Assembly (NCBI RefSeq): GCF_014635545.1
Contig: NZ_BMDA01000001.1
Span: forward strand, 264,739-328,738
DNA from: Acinetobacter courvalinii
GTDB taxonomy: Bacteria; Pseudomonadota; Gammaproteobacteria; Pseudomonadales; Moraxellaceae
Direction: 5' to 3'
Length of the DNA stretch: 64,000 nt
Shown here: positions 19,404 through 28,226 of the stretch, one piece after another
Position numbering within the stretch: position 1 is the stretch's first letter
Layout of the letters: the number at the start of each line of letters is the position of its first letter
Position numbers and translations under genes: made by a program
Notes under the pieces: model-generated
What the model was told of the DNA's origin: nothing
The model's database searches: none
The model's input: the letters and a program-made list of their open reading frames with translations, nothing else

Positions 19404-19423
19404 GCTGTGATGTAAATCACAGC
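19404..19423 (+). promoter_or_regulatory. CRP/Vfr-type operator upstream of gap
   Basis: GCTGTGATGTAAATCACAGC contains TGTGA-N6-TCACA with perfect arms extended to 8 bases each side. That is the CRP/Vfr consensus. It lies about 190 bases before the gap start codon and after the rarD stop. No T-run follows, so a terminator is unlikely. The inner TGAT-N4-ATCA also partly fits an FNR box. Confidence 0.65.
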
Positions 19424-19615
19424 TATTATGATGAAAGAAAAAGATTTTTACCTAAATTCACAAAAATAATTATAGGTATTTTATGAATTTATAGTCAATT
19501 AGGACAAAATCTTAGCTCGTTGAGCAGCTTTTGATTCAATCTTGATGATAATTCTATTACAATTATGGCGTTTTAAAAATTCACGCCCAGTATATATAAA
19601 TTAGAGGACGTAACA

Positions 19616-21073
19616 GTGAGCAAAGACACTATCATTGCCCTACACGCAGAACACCAAGGTCGTTGGAAAAACCGTGAAGAAATCGCGGAACGTATGATTA
19701 CCTTAATCGGTCAATTATACCGTGAGAAAAATATTGTTGTTTCTGTTTACGGCCGTTCTTTAATTAACCGTTCAGTGATCCAGATTTTAAAAACGCATCG
19801 TCGTACACGTATGCTTGATGTTGAACTTTCTGTGGTGAATACCTTCCCGATTCTGGAAGCGTTAATGAAAGTTGAAAACATCGGTTCTGCTGAAGTGGAT
19901 ATCGGTAAACTTGCGGTTGAATATAAAAATGCAGGCGGTGATGTAGACGCTTTTGTTGCTAACGCTGTTGCTTCAATTCAAGGTAACCCAACTGCTGGCG
20001 CGCCTAAAGATGTTGTACTTTACGGTTTTGGACGTATCGGTCGTATCTTGGCTCGTTTAATCATTAGCCAGTCTGGTTTAGGACGTGGTTTAAGCCTTAA
20101 AGCTATCGTGGTCCGTAAATCATCTGATGGTGACTTGGCGAAACGTGCTTCATTATTACGTCGTGACTCTATTCACGGTACCTTTGACGGTACGATTTCT
20201 GTAGATGAAGAAAACGAAGCAATCATTGCCAATGGTCAGTTCATCAAAGTGATTTATGCATCAAGCCCAAGTGAAGTGGACTACACTGCTTATGGTATCG
20301 AAAATGCACTTTTGATCGACAATACCGGTAAATGGCGTGATGCTGAAGGCCTGAGCCAACACTTGCAATGTGCAGGCGTTGCGCGTGTTGTATTAACAGC
20401 ACCAAGTAAAGGTGAAATGAAGAACGTTGTATTTGGTGTGAACAACGGCGATATCCTGGATGAAGACAAAATCATCTCTGCTGCAAGCTGCACAACTAAC
20501 GCAATTACCCCTGTATTAAAAGTTTTAGACGACAAATACAAAGTATTGAATGGTCACGTTGAAACCGTTCACTCTTTCACAAACGACCAGAACTTAATTG
20601 ATAACTATCATAAAGCTGACCGTCGTGGCCGTGCTGCAACGTTGAACATGGTGATCACTGAAACTGGTGCTGCTAAAGCGGTTGCGAAAGCTTTACCTGG
20701 CTTAAAAGGCAAGTTAACAGGTAACTCTGTTCGCGTTCCAACACCAAACGTTTCGCTTGCCATCTTGAACTTAAACTTAGAGAAGGAAATTGATCGTGAA
20801 GAAGTGAACGAATACATTCGTCAAATCTCGATCAACTCGAAGTTACAAGGTCAGATCGGTTATACCAACTCGACTGAAGTGGTATCAAGTGACTTTATCG
20901 GTTCACGTACAGCAGGTGTGTTTGATGCGCAAGCAACCATCGCTTCTGGTACACGCTTAACTGCTTATGTTTGGTACGATAACGAAGTCGGTTATAGCTG
21001 TCAGGTATTACGTATTGCTGAACAAATGTGTGGCGTAAGCTATACCAAAGTTCCTGCTGAAACAAATGCATAA
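19616..21073 (+). CDS. gap: Glyceraldehyde-3-phosphate dehydrogenase, long form
   Basis: The enzyme oxidises glyceraldehyde-3-phosphate to 1,3-bisphosphoglycerate in the cytoplasm. At 485 residues it is about 150 longer than ordinary GAPDH because of an N-terminal extension of about 130 residues (REEIAERMITLIGQLYREKN, YGRSLINRSVIQILKTHR). The catalytic part then begins with LYGFGRIGRILARLI at 137, the active cysteine is Cys292 in SAASCTTNAITP, and the C-terminus has WYDNEVGYS. The start is GTG with GAGG 8 bases upstream. In Acinetobacter, which lacks a complete Embden-Meyerhof glucose route, this enzyme is expected to act mainly in gluconeogenesis. A CRP-like site lies upstream. Confidence 0.93.
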   Translation: MSKDTIIALHAEHQGRWKNREEIAERMITLIGQLYREKNIVVSVYGRSLINRSVIQILKTHRRTRMLDVELSVVNTFPILEALMKVENIGSAEVDIGKLAVEYKNAGGDVDAFVANAVASIQGNPTAGAPKDVVLYGFGRIGRILARLIISQSGLGRGLSLKAIVVRKSSDGDLAKRASLLRRDSIHGTFDGTISVDEENEAIIANGQFIKVIYASSPSEVDYTAYGIENALLIDNTGKWRDAEGLSQHLQCAGVARVVLTAPSKGEMKNVVFGVNNGDILDEDKIISAASCTTNAITPVLKVLDDKYKVLNGHVETVHSFTNDQNLIDNYHKADRRGRAATLNMVITETGAAKAVAKALPGLKGKLTGNSVRVPTPNVSLAILNLNLEKEIDREEVNEYIRQISINSKLQGQIGYTNSTEVVSSDFIGSRTAGVFDAQATIASGTRLTAYVWYDNEVGYSCQVLRIAEQMCGVSYTKVPAETNA

Positions 21074-21090
21074 TTTGTTTGCATCGCAAT

Positions 21091-21122
21091 AAAAAAAGCC
21101 CGGTTTTAAACTGGGCTTTTTT
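21091..21122 (+). terminator. Terminator of gap
   Basis: AAAAAAAGCCCGGTTT and AAACTGGGCTTTTTT form a hairpin with flanking A and T runs. Confidence 0.88.
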
Positions 21123-21209
21123 AATGACTGTACAGAATATATGCTGAATAAAACATAAAAATCGATGAGAATGCAGGAAAAGGGACATAATTAAACAAAG
21201 GATAGATCA

Positions 21210-21953
21210 TTGTTGCAGTTTAGACGTTTATTCGTGGTATTTGCTCTGATTGTGGTGGCCAACTTGTGTGGTGTGTATATCGCAATGTGGGTGTTCAAGC
21301 ATTTTAATATTTATATCCCCTTAAAGAATCAGGATGTGGCGATTGACTTGCAAGAACCGCTGCAAGTTCGCGTCAAAGTGAAAGATGCGCTTAATGTCGA
21401 TGTGAATGGGCGGGTAAATGCCAAGATTCCAATTAACGAGCAACTGAATGTACCGCTGACCCAGACCCTGACGCCACGGGTGTACTTCGATAGTCAGGTT
21501 CCGATCAGTACCACCATTCCTGTCAAAGAAACCATCAAGGTGAATCAAAGTTTGCCGATCGATACCAAGGTACAGGTTAAAATTCTGGGTAAGGACGTGA
21601 CGTTGCCTTTAAAAGGCTCGATTCCTTTGCAACTGGATGTGCCGATTGATATTCAGGTGCCTTTACAACAAAAGGTACATTTGAAGTTTGATGCGCCAGT
21701 GCGCACAGTGCTCAAGGAAAATTTAAATATTCCTTTAAAAGCACAACTGAATGCCAATATTCCCATTCAAGGCAATTTAAATGTACCGATTACCTCGGAA
21801 CTGAATGCTTCTGTGGATGTAAAAAATACCTTGCCTGTCAAAATTGCGCAGGGAGAACTCAAGATTCCTCTATCCAGCATGTATCTGGGACGTGTAAAAA
21901 CCCAAGCGGTTGATGAACCCGCAACGCCAACTGACGTCAAGGTAGGTGAGTGA
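21210..21953 (+). CDS. Membrane-anchored short-repeat protein of unknown function (first of a pair)
   Basis: The 247-residue product has one N-terminal membrane span (FVVFALIVVANLCGVYIAMWVF) and a long periplasmic part made of short quasi-repeats: LQVRVKVKDALNVDV, AKIPINEQLNVPLTQ, VPISTTIPVKETIKV, PLKGSIPLQLDVPI, LNIPLKAQLNANIP, NVPITSELNASV. Each repeat alternates a hydrophobic V/I-P-L/I turn with beta-like strands about 8-12 residues long, suggesting an extended beta-rich rod. It starts at TTG (21210), with AAAGGA 7 bases upstream. The next gene overlaps the stop (TGATG), so the two are translationally coupled. No function is recognised. Confidence 0.72.
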   Translation: MLQFRRLFVVFALIVVANLCGVYIAMWVFKHFNIYIPLKNQDVAIDLQEPLQVRVKVKDALNVDVNGRVNAKIPINEQLNVPLTQTLTPRVYFDSQVPISTTIPVKETIKVNQSLPIDTKVQVKILGKDVTLPLKGSIPLQLDVPIDIQVPLQQKVHLKFDAPVRTVLKENLNIPLKAQLNANIPIQGNLNVPITSELNASVDVKNTLPVKIAQGELKIPLSSMYLGRVKTQAVDEPATPTDVKVGE

Positions 21954-22633
21954 TGGATATCACCAAGTCAGTGAAAAGTATGCTGATCAGTTTTGTGATC
22001 GTGACCACCTTGGTGGCGATCTTATTCTGGTTTTATCTGAATATTCAGGCTTCCTTAATTGTATCTGCCCAGCAGGCGGATATTCGCTTGCCTGAATCAT
22101 TAGCTACTAAAATTCAGGTCGGGGATCATTTAAGCGCCAAGTCACAAGGCCAACTGGATACTGTGCTGGATATTGATCGTAGTTTAAGCTTGCCTTTATC
22201 AGGAAAATATCTGGCTGATCTTAGTTTTGAAGTTGAAACGCCGATTACCGTTGATATTAACTATGAAACCGTTCTGAAAGTTGATGATGTGGTACCGATT
22301 GAGACCAATACCGATCTGATCTATCAAAATAAATTATTGCCGAAATTTCCTTTGAGCCTGAATATTCCAGTAAAGCTGGACATCCCGTTTCAATTGAAAC
22401 GCACCTATACCGTACCGGTAAAAATCGTATTCGATGGTCCGGTGCATTTTGCCTTTGATGAAACAATTAACTTACCGGTCAAACATCAGTTTAAACCCAG
22501 CTTCTATATGAATGATGCGATTAATATGAGTAAAATTTCGTCTTTTGATGCCATCATGTATAACTCGGTACAGCAGACCAAAGCCAATCTGGATATGCAA
22601 ATGGCCTTACCTTTAAAAAATGTAAAACCGTAA
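21953..22633 (+). CDS. Membrane-anchored short-repeat protein of unknown function (second of a pair)
   Basis: The 226-residue product has the same layout as its upstream partner: a short cytoplasmic end, one span (MLISFVIVTTLVAILFWFYL) and a periplasmic part with similar repeats (RSLSLPLSGKYLADL, VETPITVDINYETVLKV, DVVPIETNTDLIY, FPLSLNIPVKLDIPFQL, YTVPVKIVFDGPVHF, INLPVKHQF). The repeats are longer and less regular. Its ATG at 21953 shares a base with the TGA of the first gene. The pair looks like an ancient duplication that may form a heteromeric envelope structure; this is an inference. Confidence 0.72.
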   Translation: MDITKSVKSMLISFVIVTTLVAILFWFYLNIQASLIVSAQQADIRLPESLATKIQVGDHLSAKSQGQLDTVLDIDRSLSLPLSGKYLADLSFEVETPITVDINYETVLKVDDVVPIETNTDLIYQNKLLPKFPLSLNIPVKLDIPFQLKRTYTVPVKIVFDGPVHFAFDETINLPVKHQFKPSFYMNDAINMSKISSFDAIMYNSVQQTKANLDMQMALPLKNVKP

Positions 22634-22828
22634 TTGATATTTACTAGTTGTTAAAAAATCAGGCAATCCATATTCTATCAAAAAGGATCTTTTACGATGA
22701 TAAATTATTCAATTTGAGGACTAAAACAAGAATAAAATCAAAAAAATCAATTTGCTGATTTTTCTATTCGAGAATTTTCTTAAAATGTGGCAAAATACCC
22801 CGTTTTAAAGAATTCAGAGGATTGGCAC

Positions 22829-24040
22829 ATGCGCTTTGTTGATGAAGCAGTCATTACCGTAGAGGCTGGCGACGGTGGCAATGGCGTAGCCAGTTTTCGC
22901 CGTGAAAAATTTGTCCCTTTTGGTGGCCCGGATGGTGGTGATGGGGGACGTGGCGGAAGTATTTACATCCAGGCGGATGATGATACCAGCACACTTGTAG
23001 ATTACCGTTATACCCGTCGTTATCGCGCAGAACGCGGTAAAAATGGTTCGGGTGCAAACTGTTCAGGCCGTGGCGGTGAAGACGTTATTTTAAAAGTGCC
23101 AGTCGGTACAACCATTGTTGATACTGAGTCTGGCGACATTATTGGTGACCTGGTTGCTGATGGTCAACGTGTCAAAGTTGCCCAAGGCGGTGATGGTGGT
23201 TTAGGCAATACTCACTTTAAATCGTCAACCAACCGTTCCCCGCGTAAATGTACACACGGGATTAAAGGTGAGTACCGCGAAGTCCGTCTAGAGTTAAAAG
23301 TACTCGCAGACGTTGGCTTATTGGGTATGCCGAATGCAGGTAAATCGACATTTATCCGTGCAGTCAGTGCGGCAAAACCAAAAGTTGCTGATTATCCGTT
23401 TACCACAATGGTACCTAACCTAGGTGTGGTCGATGCCGACCGTCACCGTTCATTTGTGATGGCGGATATTCCAGGACTGATCGAAGGCGCGGCAGAAGGT
23501 GCAGGTCTAGGGATTCGCTTCCTTAAGCATTTGGCACGTACCCGTATCCTGTTGCATATCGTTGATGTTCAACCGATTGATGGTTCAGATCCTGCACATA
23601 ATGCCAAAGCGATTCTGGGTGAGTTGGTTAAATTCTCACCAACCTTGGCAAAACTTCCAGTGGTACTGGTTTTAAACAAACTTGACCAGCTTCCTGAAGA
23701 ATCTAAAGAAGAGTGGTGTCAGCACATTCTGGATGAATTGCAATGGCAAGGCCCTGTATTTAAAACCTCTGGTTTGATGTCTGAAGGCACCAAAGAGGTG
23801 GTGTACTATTTAATGGATCAAATCGAGCAACAACGTGAACGCGAAGTTGAAGATCCAGAATACGCAGCAGAAGTTAAAGCATTCCGTGAGCAGCTTGAAG
23901 CTGAAACACGTGAACAAACCATCGCAGCTAAAGAAGCCTATCGTGCCATGCGTAAAGCTCAGCGTGAAGCTGGTCTGGACGATGACGAAGACTTTGATGA
24001 GGATGAAGGCGATGTAGAAAGTATCTACATTCGTGACTAG
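22829..24040 (+). CDS. obgE: Obg-family GTPase (CgtA)
   Basis: ObgE is an essential GTPase that binds the 50S ribosomal subunit and links ribosome assembly to growth state. The 403-residue product has the glycine-rich Obg fold ([32 protein letters not shown]), then the G domain with G1 GMPNAGKST at about 166, G3 DIPGLIEGA and G4 NKLD, and an acidic tail ([14 protein letters not shown]). The ATG at 22829 follows AGAGGA by 7 bases; an upstream in-frame GTG is unlikely. proB begins 15 bases after the stop, so they are co-transcribed. Confidence 0.96.
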   Translation: MRFVDEAVITVEAGDGGNGVASFRREKFVPFGGPDGGDGGRGGSIYIQADDDTSTLVDYRYTRRYRAERGKNGSGANCSGRGGEDVILKVPVGTTIVDTESGDIIGDLVADGQRVKVAQGGDGGLGNTHFKSSTNRSPRKCTHGIKGEYREVRLELKVLADVGLLGMPNAGKSTFIRAVSAAKPKVADYPFTTMVPNLGVVDADRHRSFVMADIPGLIEGAAEGAGLGIRFLKHLARTRILLHIVDVQPIDGSDPAHNAKAILGELVKFSPTLAKLPVVLVLNKLDQLPEESKEEWCQHILDELQWQGPVFKTSGLMSEGTKEVVYYLMDQIEQQREREVEDPEYAAEVKAFREQLEAETREQTIAAKEAYRAMRKAQREAGLDDDEDFDEDEGDVESIYIRD

Positions 24041-24055
24041 TAAACCGAGGGAAAA

Positions 24056-25189
24056 ATGATAGAAGTGGTCGATGGGCAACGTCAGCTCAATGCGTGTAAA
24101 CGAATCGTTGTTAAAATCGGATCATCTTTACTCACTGCAAATGGGCAAGGTTTAGATTTAAATGCAATTTCGCACTGGGCGAAACAGATTGCAGATCTAC
24201 ACAATGCCGGACATGAGATTATTCTGGTGTCTTCAGGTGCAGTTGCAGAAGGGATGGTACGCATGAAACTTGCGAGTCGACCCACCGATCTACCCAGTTT
24301 GCAAGCTTGTGCGGCCATTGGCCAAATGGGCCTGATTCATACTTGGTCAAGTGTGCTTGATCAGCATGGCATCCAGACTGCACAGGTTTTACTCACGCAT
24401 GATGACCTTGCAGATCGTCGTCGTTACCTAAACTCATGTGATGCTTTGCAGAACCTGATTGACTGGCATGTGATTCCGGTGATTAATGAAAATGACACCG
24501 TCTCTACGGATGAAATCCGTTTTGGAGATAATGACACCTTGGCCGCCATGGTCGCGGGTCAGGTGCATGCAGAATTACTGATTATCCTGACAGATCAGCA
24601 GGGGATGTTTGATTCCGATCCACGTAGTAATCCCAATGCGAAATTGTTTTCAGCTGTTCGGGCACTTGATGATAGCCTGTTTGAAATGGCAGGTGGCGGT
24701 GGTGTGCTGGGTCGTGGCGGTATGGTCACCAAGGTCCGTGCCGCACGTCTCGCAGCGAGATCAGGTTGTCCAACGTTAATTGCCAGTGGTGAAAGTGACA
24801 ATGTACTGGCACGTTTGATGGCGGGCGAGATGCTGGGTACTTTATTTACCACAGACAATGACCGTGTCACGGCACATCAGCAATGGCTGGCAGCGCATTT
24901 GCAAACGGCTGGACGTTTAGTGATTGATGATGGCGCGGTTGAAGCGATCAAGCGCAAGCACCGTAGTCTATTACCGGTCGGCGTAAAAGCGATTGAAGGA
25001 CATTTTGATCGTGGTGATGTGGTGGAATGTGTTGATAAAAACGGTGCTCGTATTGCGGTTGGGCGTGTCAATTTCAGTTCACGTTCGGCAGAAATGATCA
25101 AAGGTTTATCATCAGAAAAAGTCTATCAGGTGTTAGGTGAAGCACGTTCGCTGGAAATGATTCATCGGGACCATATGGCCATTTATTAA
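24056..25189 (+). CDS. proB: Glutamate 5-kinase
   Basis: ProB phosphorylates glutamate with ATP, the first step of proline synthesis, and is feedback-inhibited by proline. The 377-residue product has the amino-acid-kinase domain ([15 protein letters not shown] at about 15-29, [40 protein letters not shown]) and a C-terminal PUA domain. The start follows a GAGGG site 15 bases after obgE. proA is not adjacent. The unit ends in a strong terminator. Confidence 0.95.
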   Translation: MIEVVDGQRQLNACKRIVVKIGSSLLTANGQGLDLNAISHWAKQIADLHNAGHEIILVSSGAVAEGMVRMKLASRPTDLPSLQACAAIGQMGLIHTWSSVLDQHGIQTAQVLLTHDDLADRRRYLNSCDALQNLIDWHVIPVINENDTVSTDEIRFGDNDTLAAMVAGQVHAELLIILTDQQGMFDSDPRSNPNAKLFSAVRALDDSLFEMAGGGGVLGRGGMVTKVRAARLAARSGCPTLIASGESDNVLARLMAGEMLGTLFTTDNDRVTAHQQWLAAHLQTAGRLVIDDGAVEAIKRKHRSLLPVGVKAIEGHFDRGDVVECVDKNGARIAVGRVNFSSRSAEMIKGLSSEKVYQVLGEARSLEMIHRDHMAIY

Positions 25190-25200
25190 ATGGCCATCAA

Positions 25201-25232
25201 TAAAAAAAGCTCGCTTTAGGCGGGCTTTTTTA
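25201..25232. terminator. Bidirectional terminator between proB and the HAD phosphatase gene
   Basis: AAAAAAAGCTCGCTT and GGCGGGCTTTTTT pair with flanking A and T runs. The stop codon of the minus-strand HAD gene (25216-25218) and its last five codons lie inside the hairpin. Confidence 0.88.
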
Positions 25233-25890
25233 TGTCGACTGATTTTGCGTATTTGGCATCCAGGACAGGTAATCCTTTTTGCTCACCCATCATATAAGGA
25301 TAGTCGGCAAGTGAAAGCATCTCTAAATCTTCTTCACTATTGCCATAGGCATAAACCGCATGATAATCGTCTAAATCATACTTTTCTAAAATACGTACTT
25401 TTTTCTGGTCGCAACTACAGTCTTCGGAGCTATATTTTCCTGTTAACAGACCATCTTTTGTTTCGGTCTGGGTGCAGATTAAATCAATCTTGAGCACATC
25501 ACAGATTGGAGCGAGATAAAGGTCAACCGAAGCCGACACCAGTACCACATGATCACCGCGTTGTTGGTGCTGTCGAAGTTGGTTAAGTAACTCAGGGTCT
25601 AATTTTTTTAATAATTTTTGAGTATATTCCTGTGCTAATTTTTCCACAAAGTCGATCGGCGTGTCTTTAAACATGGTTTCAAATAGACGTGGCCGCATGG
25701 CATGCGCAGGGTAAAGGCGTAAATAGTAGGCCTGAATCCAAGGCAGGATTTTCAGACCTCTTTTAACAATGTGGCGTTTTGATAGCGCAAAGAAAATAAA
25801 TCCCGTGAAACTGTCTTTGGGATAAAGTGTTCCATCAAAATCAAATAAGGCAAGATTTACAGTTTTATACGTTTCGCTCTTTGCATGCAT
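25216..25890 (-). CDS. HAD-superfamily phosphatase, subfamily IB (SerB-like)
   Basis: The 224-residue product has the HAD motifs: nucleophile block LALFDFDGTLYPKDS (Asp at about 17, 19), motif II VLVSASVDLYLAP, and the acidic motif YGNSEEDLEML. Subfamily IB includes phosphoserine phosphatases and lysophospholipid or phosphoethanolamine phosphatases; the N-terminal helical cap (FTGFIFFALSKRHIV) fits the latter type as well. The start overlaps the end of the upstream DUF1615 gene by 34 bases, suggesting coupled translation. The exact substrate is unknown. Confidence 0.82.
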   Translation of the reverse strand: MHAKSETYKTVNLALFDFDGTLYPKDSFTGFIFFALSKRHIVKRGLKILPWIQAYYLRLYPAHAMRPRLFETMFKDTPIDFVEKLAQEYTQKLLKKLDPELLNQLRQHQQRGDHVVLVSASVDLYLAPICDVLKIDLICTQTETKDGLLTGKYSSEDCSCDQKKVRILEKYDLDDYHAVYAYGNSEEDLEMLSLADYPYMMGEQKGLPVLDAKYAKSVDIKKPA

Positions 25891-27065
25891 GTTTCATATC
25901 GTCCATTTACACGACTTGCAAACCAATTGGTATTGTAATCACGGCTGAGTTTAGGCCCTGAAATAATCACCTCAGGCATAATTGCATAAATTGGTTCTTT
26001 ATGGGTTTTAGTTTGATATAGTTTTTGAACCGCTAGGTAAGTCTGTGTATCTTCAAATTTTCTCTCTTTTTCTTTCTTTAAATCCGCACGAATTTGACGT
26101 GGCGTCACCAAAATCCTATTACTGGTAAATGCAGCAATAATTTCTTTTTCTGACTGGCTCAATGCGGATTGTGGATTACCATCTTTATTATAAAGTAATA
26201 AATCGCCATCTAAATCAAGATCTTTATCTTGGATTACTTCAAGCATCTTTTGAAAAGCAGCATTACGGCTTGAATACATCCCCGAATTATAGTCTGCAAA
26301 GCGATAAATGGCTTTATCATAATCGGTCGAATATTCCATCAGACGATGAATGCCATAATATAACCCACCATATTGGGTATACAGGTCATCACGCAATTCC
26401 GCAATATTGCCACTTTGACGTTTATGCTCTTTGGCATAGTTAATGTGTACTTGCATCGAACCCAGCGTGGTGATCGGATTCATTTTCTCGCCAATATCTT
26501 GGCCAATTAATTTAGCAGCACCAGTTAAAGCACTCACATGATAATGCTTGGACATATAGTCAAAGATTTCACGATAGAGGAGATCCAGTTCGCGTTCAGT
26601 TTTTACTTTGCGCATCTGGCTCATGTAATTATTTTCTGGAGATGGCTGATTTTTCAACACATCTTCGAAATAACCTGCCACCGTGCCGCCAATGGTTTCA
26701 CCTAACTTGGCTTCGAACTTTTCCTTGAGTCGGGTATTGATTTCCTGAACAGCTTTTTCACCTAAGCCTGGAACAGCAGGGTCGGCAACAAAGTTAGATT
26801 CCTGATCCACGACCGCCACAATACTACACACATTTTGCTTGGATTTTGGAATACTCAATTGTTGCATGATATCAAAAATATCTTGCGACCATGATTCACG
26901 ATCATTTACACGCGGCGGAAGAACTTTTTTGATCTGTTCTGCCTTCATTTCAGGTTCTTTACTATTTGACCACCAAGCATTATCGCCACAAGCAGTTAAG
27001 CTTATGCTGATTGCCAACAGGCTAAATGTTTTGAGTAGAGGACGAGTCGAAACAGATTTGTTCAT
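25857..27065 (-). CDS. DUF1615-family lipoprotein
   Basis: The 402-residue product carries a lipoprotein signal ending SLTAC (Cys26). The body has DUF1615 family patterns: VAVVDQESNFVADPAVPGLG, ITTLGSMQVHINYA, GGLYYGIHRLM and YRFADYNSGMYSSRNAAFQ. The DQES glutamate followed by the SMQV strand resembles lytic-transglycosylase folds, so a peptidoglycan-cleaving or -binding role in the outer membrane is plausible but unproven. The ATG at 27065 is preferred over an in-frame TTG at 27086; neither has a clear ribosome site. It is followed by the overlapping HAD gene. Confidence 0.8.
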   Translation of the reverse strand: MNKSVSTRPLLKTFSLLAISISLTACGDNAWWSNSKEPEMKAEQIKKVLPPRVNDRESWSQDIFDIMQQLSIPKSKQNVCSIVAVVDQESNFVADPAVPGLGEKAVQEINTRLKEKFEAKLGETIGGTVAGYFEDVLKNQPSPENNYMSQMRKVKTERELDLLYREIFDYMSKHYHVSALTGAAKLIGQDIGEKMNPITTLGSMQVHINYAKEHKRQSGNIAELRDDLYTQYGGLYYGIHRLMEYSTDYDKAIYRFADYNSGMYSSRNAAFQKMLEVIQDKDLDLDGDLLLYNKDGNPQSALSQSEKEIIAAFTSNRILVTPRQIRADLKKEKERKFEDTQTYLAVQKLYQTKTHKEPIYAIMPEVIISGPKLSRDYNTNWFASRVNGRYETCMQRAKRIKL

Positions 27066-27147
27066 AATGAAGACAACACCGCACAAAAAGATGAGCCGAA
27101 CGGGCGAATGAAGTATACTATGTTGGTCAGAAATTGTAAGAAAATAT

Positions 27148-28173
27148 ATGTATATTGGTTCGTATCAACTGTCAAATAATTTGATTGTTGCCCCAATGGC
27201 CGGCGTCACCGATAGGCCCTTCAGGACGCTATGTAAGTACTTTGGTGCCGGACATGCAGTCAGTGAAATGATGACCGCAGACAAGACCTTGCGCATGAGC
27301 AAGAAGAGCCTTTATCGGGCCAATTTTGATGGTGAGCTGGCGCCAATCTCTGCACAAATCGCAGGTTCTGATCCTGAACAACTGGCGGAAGCGGCGCGTT
27401 ATCAGGTGGCAAATGGGGCGCAAATTGTTGATATCAATATGGGTTGCCCAGCCAAAAAAGTCTGCAATAAATTGGCAGGTTCGGCCTTATTGCAAGATGA
27501 AGATCTCGTTGCCCGTATTCTGGATGCAGTGGTTGCAGCTGTTGATGTGCCTGTAACCTTGAAAACCCGTTTGGGTTTTTTAAATGGTCATGAAAATATT
27601 TTACGTGTGGCCAAACGTGCCGAAGAATCGGGAATTGCTGCCTTAGCTTTACATGGTCGTACCCGTGAAGATATGTATTTAAATACGGCACGTTATGAAC
27701 TGATCAAGCAGGTGAAACAGCTGATTGATATTCCATTGATTGCCAATGGTGATATTGATAGTCCTGAAAAAGCCAAATATGTGCTGGATTACACCGGTGC
27801 AGATGCCATTATGATCGGGCGTGCTGCTCAAGGCCGACCATGGATTTTTCGGGAAATTGCCCATTACCTCAAAACCGGTGAGCATCTGGCTGCACCAGAT
27901 ATTGCAGAAGTCAAAGCAGTGTTATTGGGACATCTGGCTGAACTGTATGCATTCTATGGTGAATATTCGGGTTGTCGTATCGCGCGTAAGCATATTGCCT
28001 GGTACACCAAAGGATTACGTTCAAGTAACGAGTTCCGCCAGAACATGTATAAAGTAGAAAATACCGCAGATCAGGCAAAAGTCGTTGAAAGCTATTTTGA
28101 TCAATTACTGGATCAGGGACAGCGGATGAGTGATGTGCAGGTTGAGCAGGTCAATTTACTGGATATCAAATAA
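27148..28173 (+). CDS. dusB: tRNA-dihydrouridine synthase B
   Basis: DusB reduces a specific uridine in the D loop of tRNAs using FMN and NADPH. The 341-residue product has the FMN-barrel start VAPMAGVTDRPFRTLC, the active-site cysteine at about 106 in CPAKKVC, the HGRTREDMY motif and ANGDIDSPEKA. In enterobacteria dusB precedes fis; here no fis follows and the unit ends in a terminator. It is divergent from the DUF1615 lipoprotein gene. Confidence 0.93.
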   Translation: MYIGSYQLSNNLIVAPMAGVTDRPFRTLCKYFGAGHAVSEMMTADKTLRMSKKSLYRANFDGELAPISAQIAGSDPEQLAEAARYQVANGAQIVDINMGCPAKKVCNKLAGSALLQDEDLVARILDAVVAAVDVPVTLKTRLGFLNGHENILRVAKRAEESGIAALALHGRTREDMYLNTARYELIKQVKQLIDIPLIANGDIDSPEKAKYVLDYTGADAIMIGRAAQGRPWIFREIAHYLKTGEHLAAPDIAEVKAVLLGHLAELYAFYGEYSGCRIARKHIAWYTKGLRSSNEFRQNMYKVENTADQAKVVESYFDQLLDQGQRMSDVQVEQVNLLDIK

Positions 28174-28189
28174 TTATTCTTGTTGATAT

Positions 28190-28222
28190 AAAAAGCCTGT
28201 AATTCAATTACAGGCTTTTTAT
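28190..28222. terminator. Bidirectional terminator between dusB and oxyR
   Basis: AAAAAGCCTGTAATT and AATTACAGGCTTTTT form a perfect hairpin flanked by A and T runs between convergent genes. Confidence 0.9.
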
Positions 28223-28226
28223 TGGA

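Noticed and set aside
19404-19423. The palindrome as a rarD terminator or FNR box
   Set aside because: No T-run follows, and the outer bases fit CRP better than FNR.
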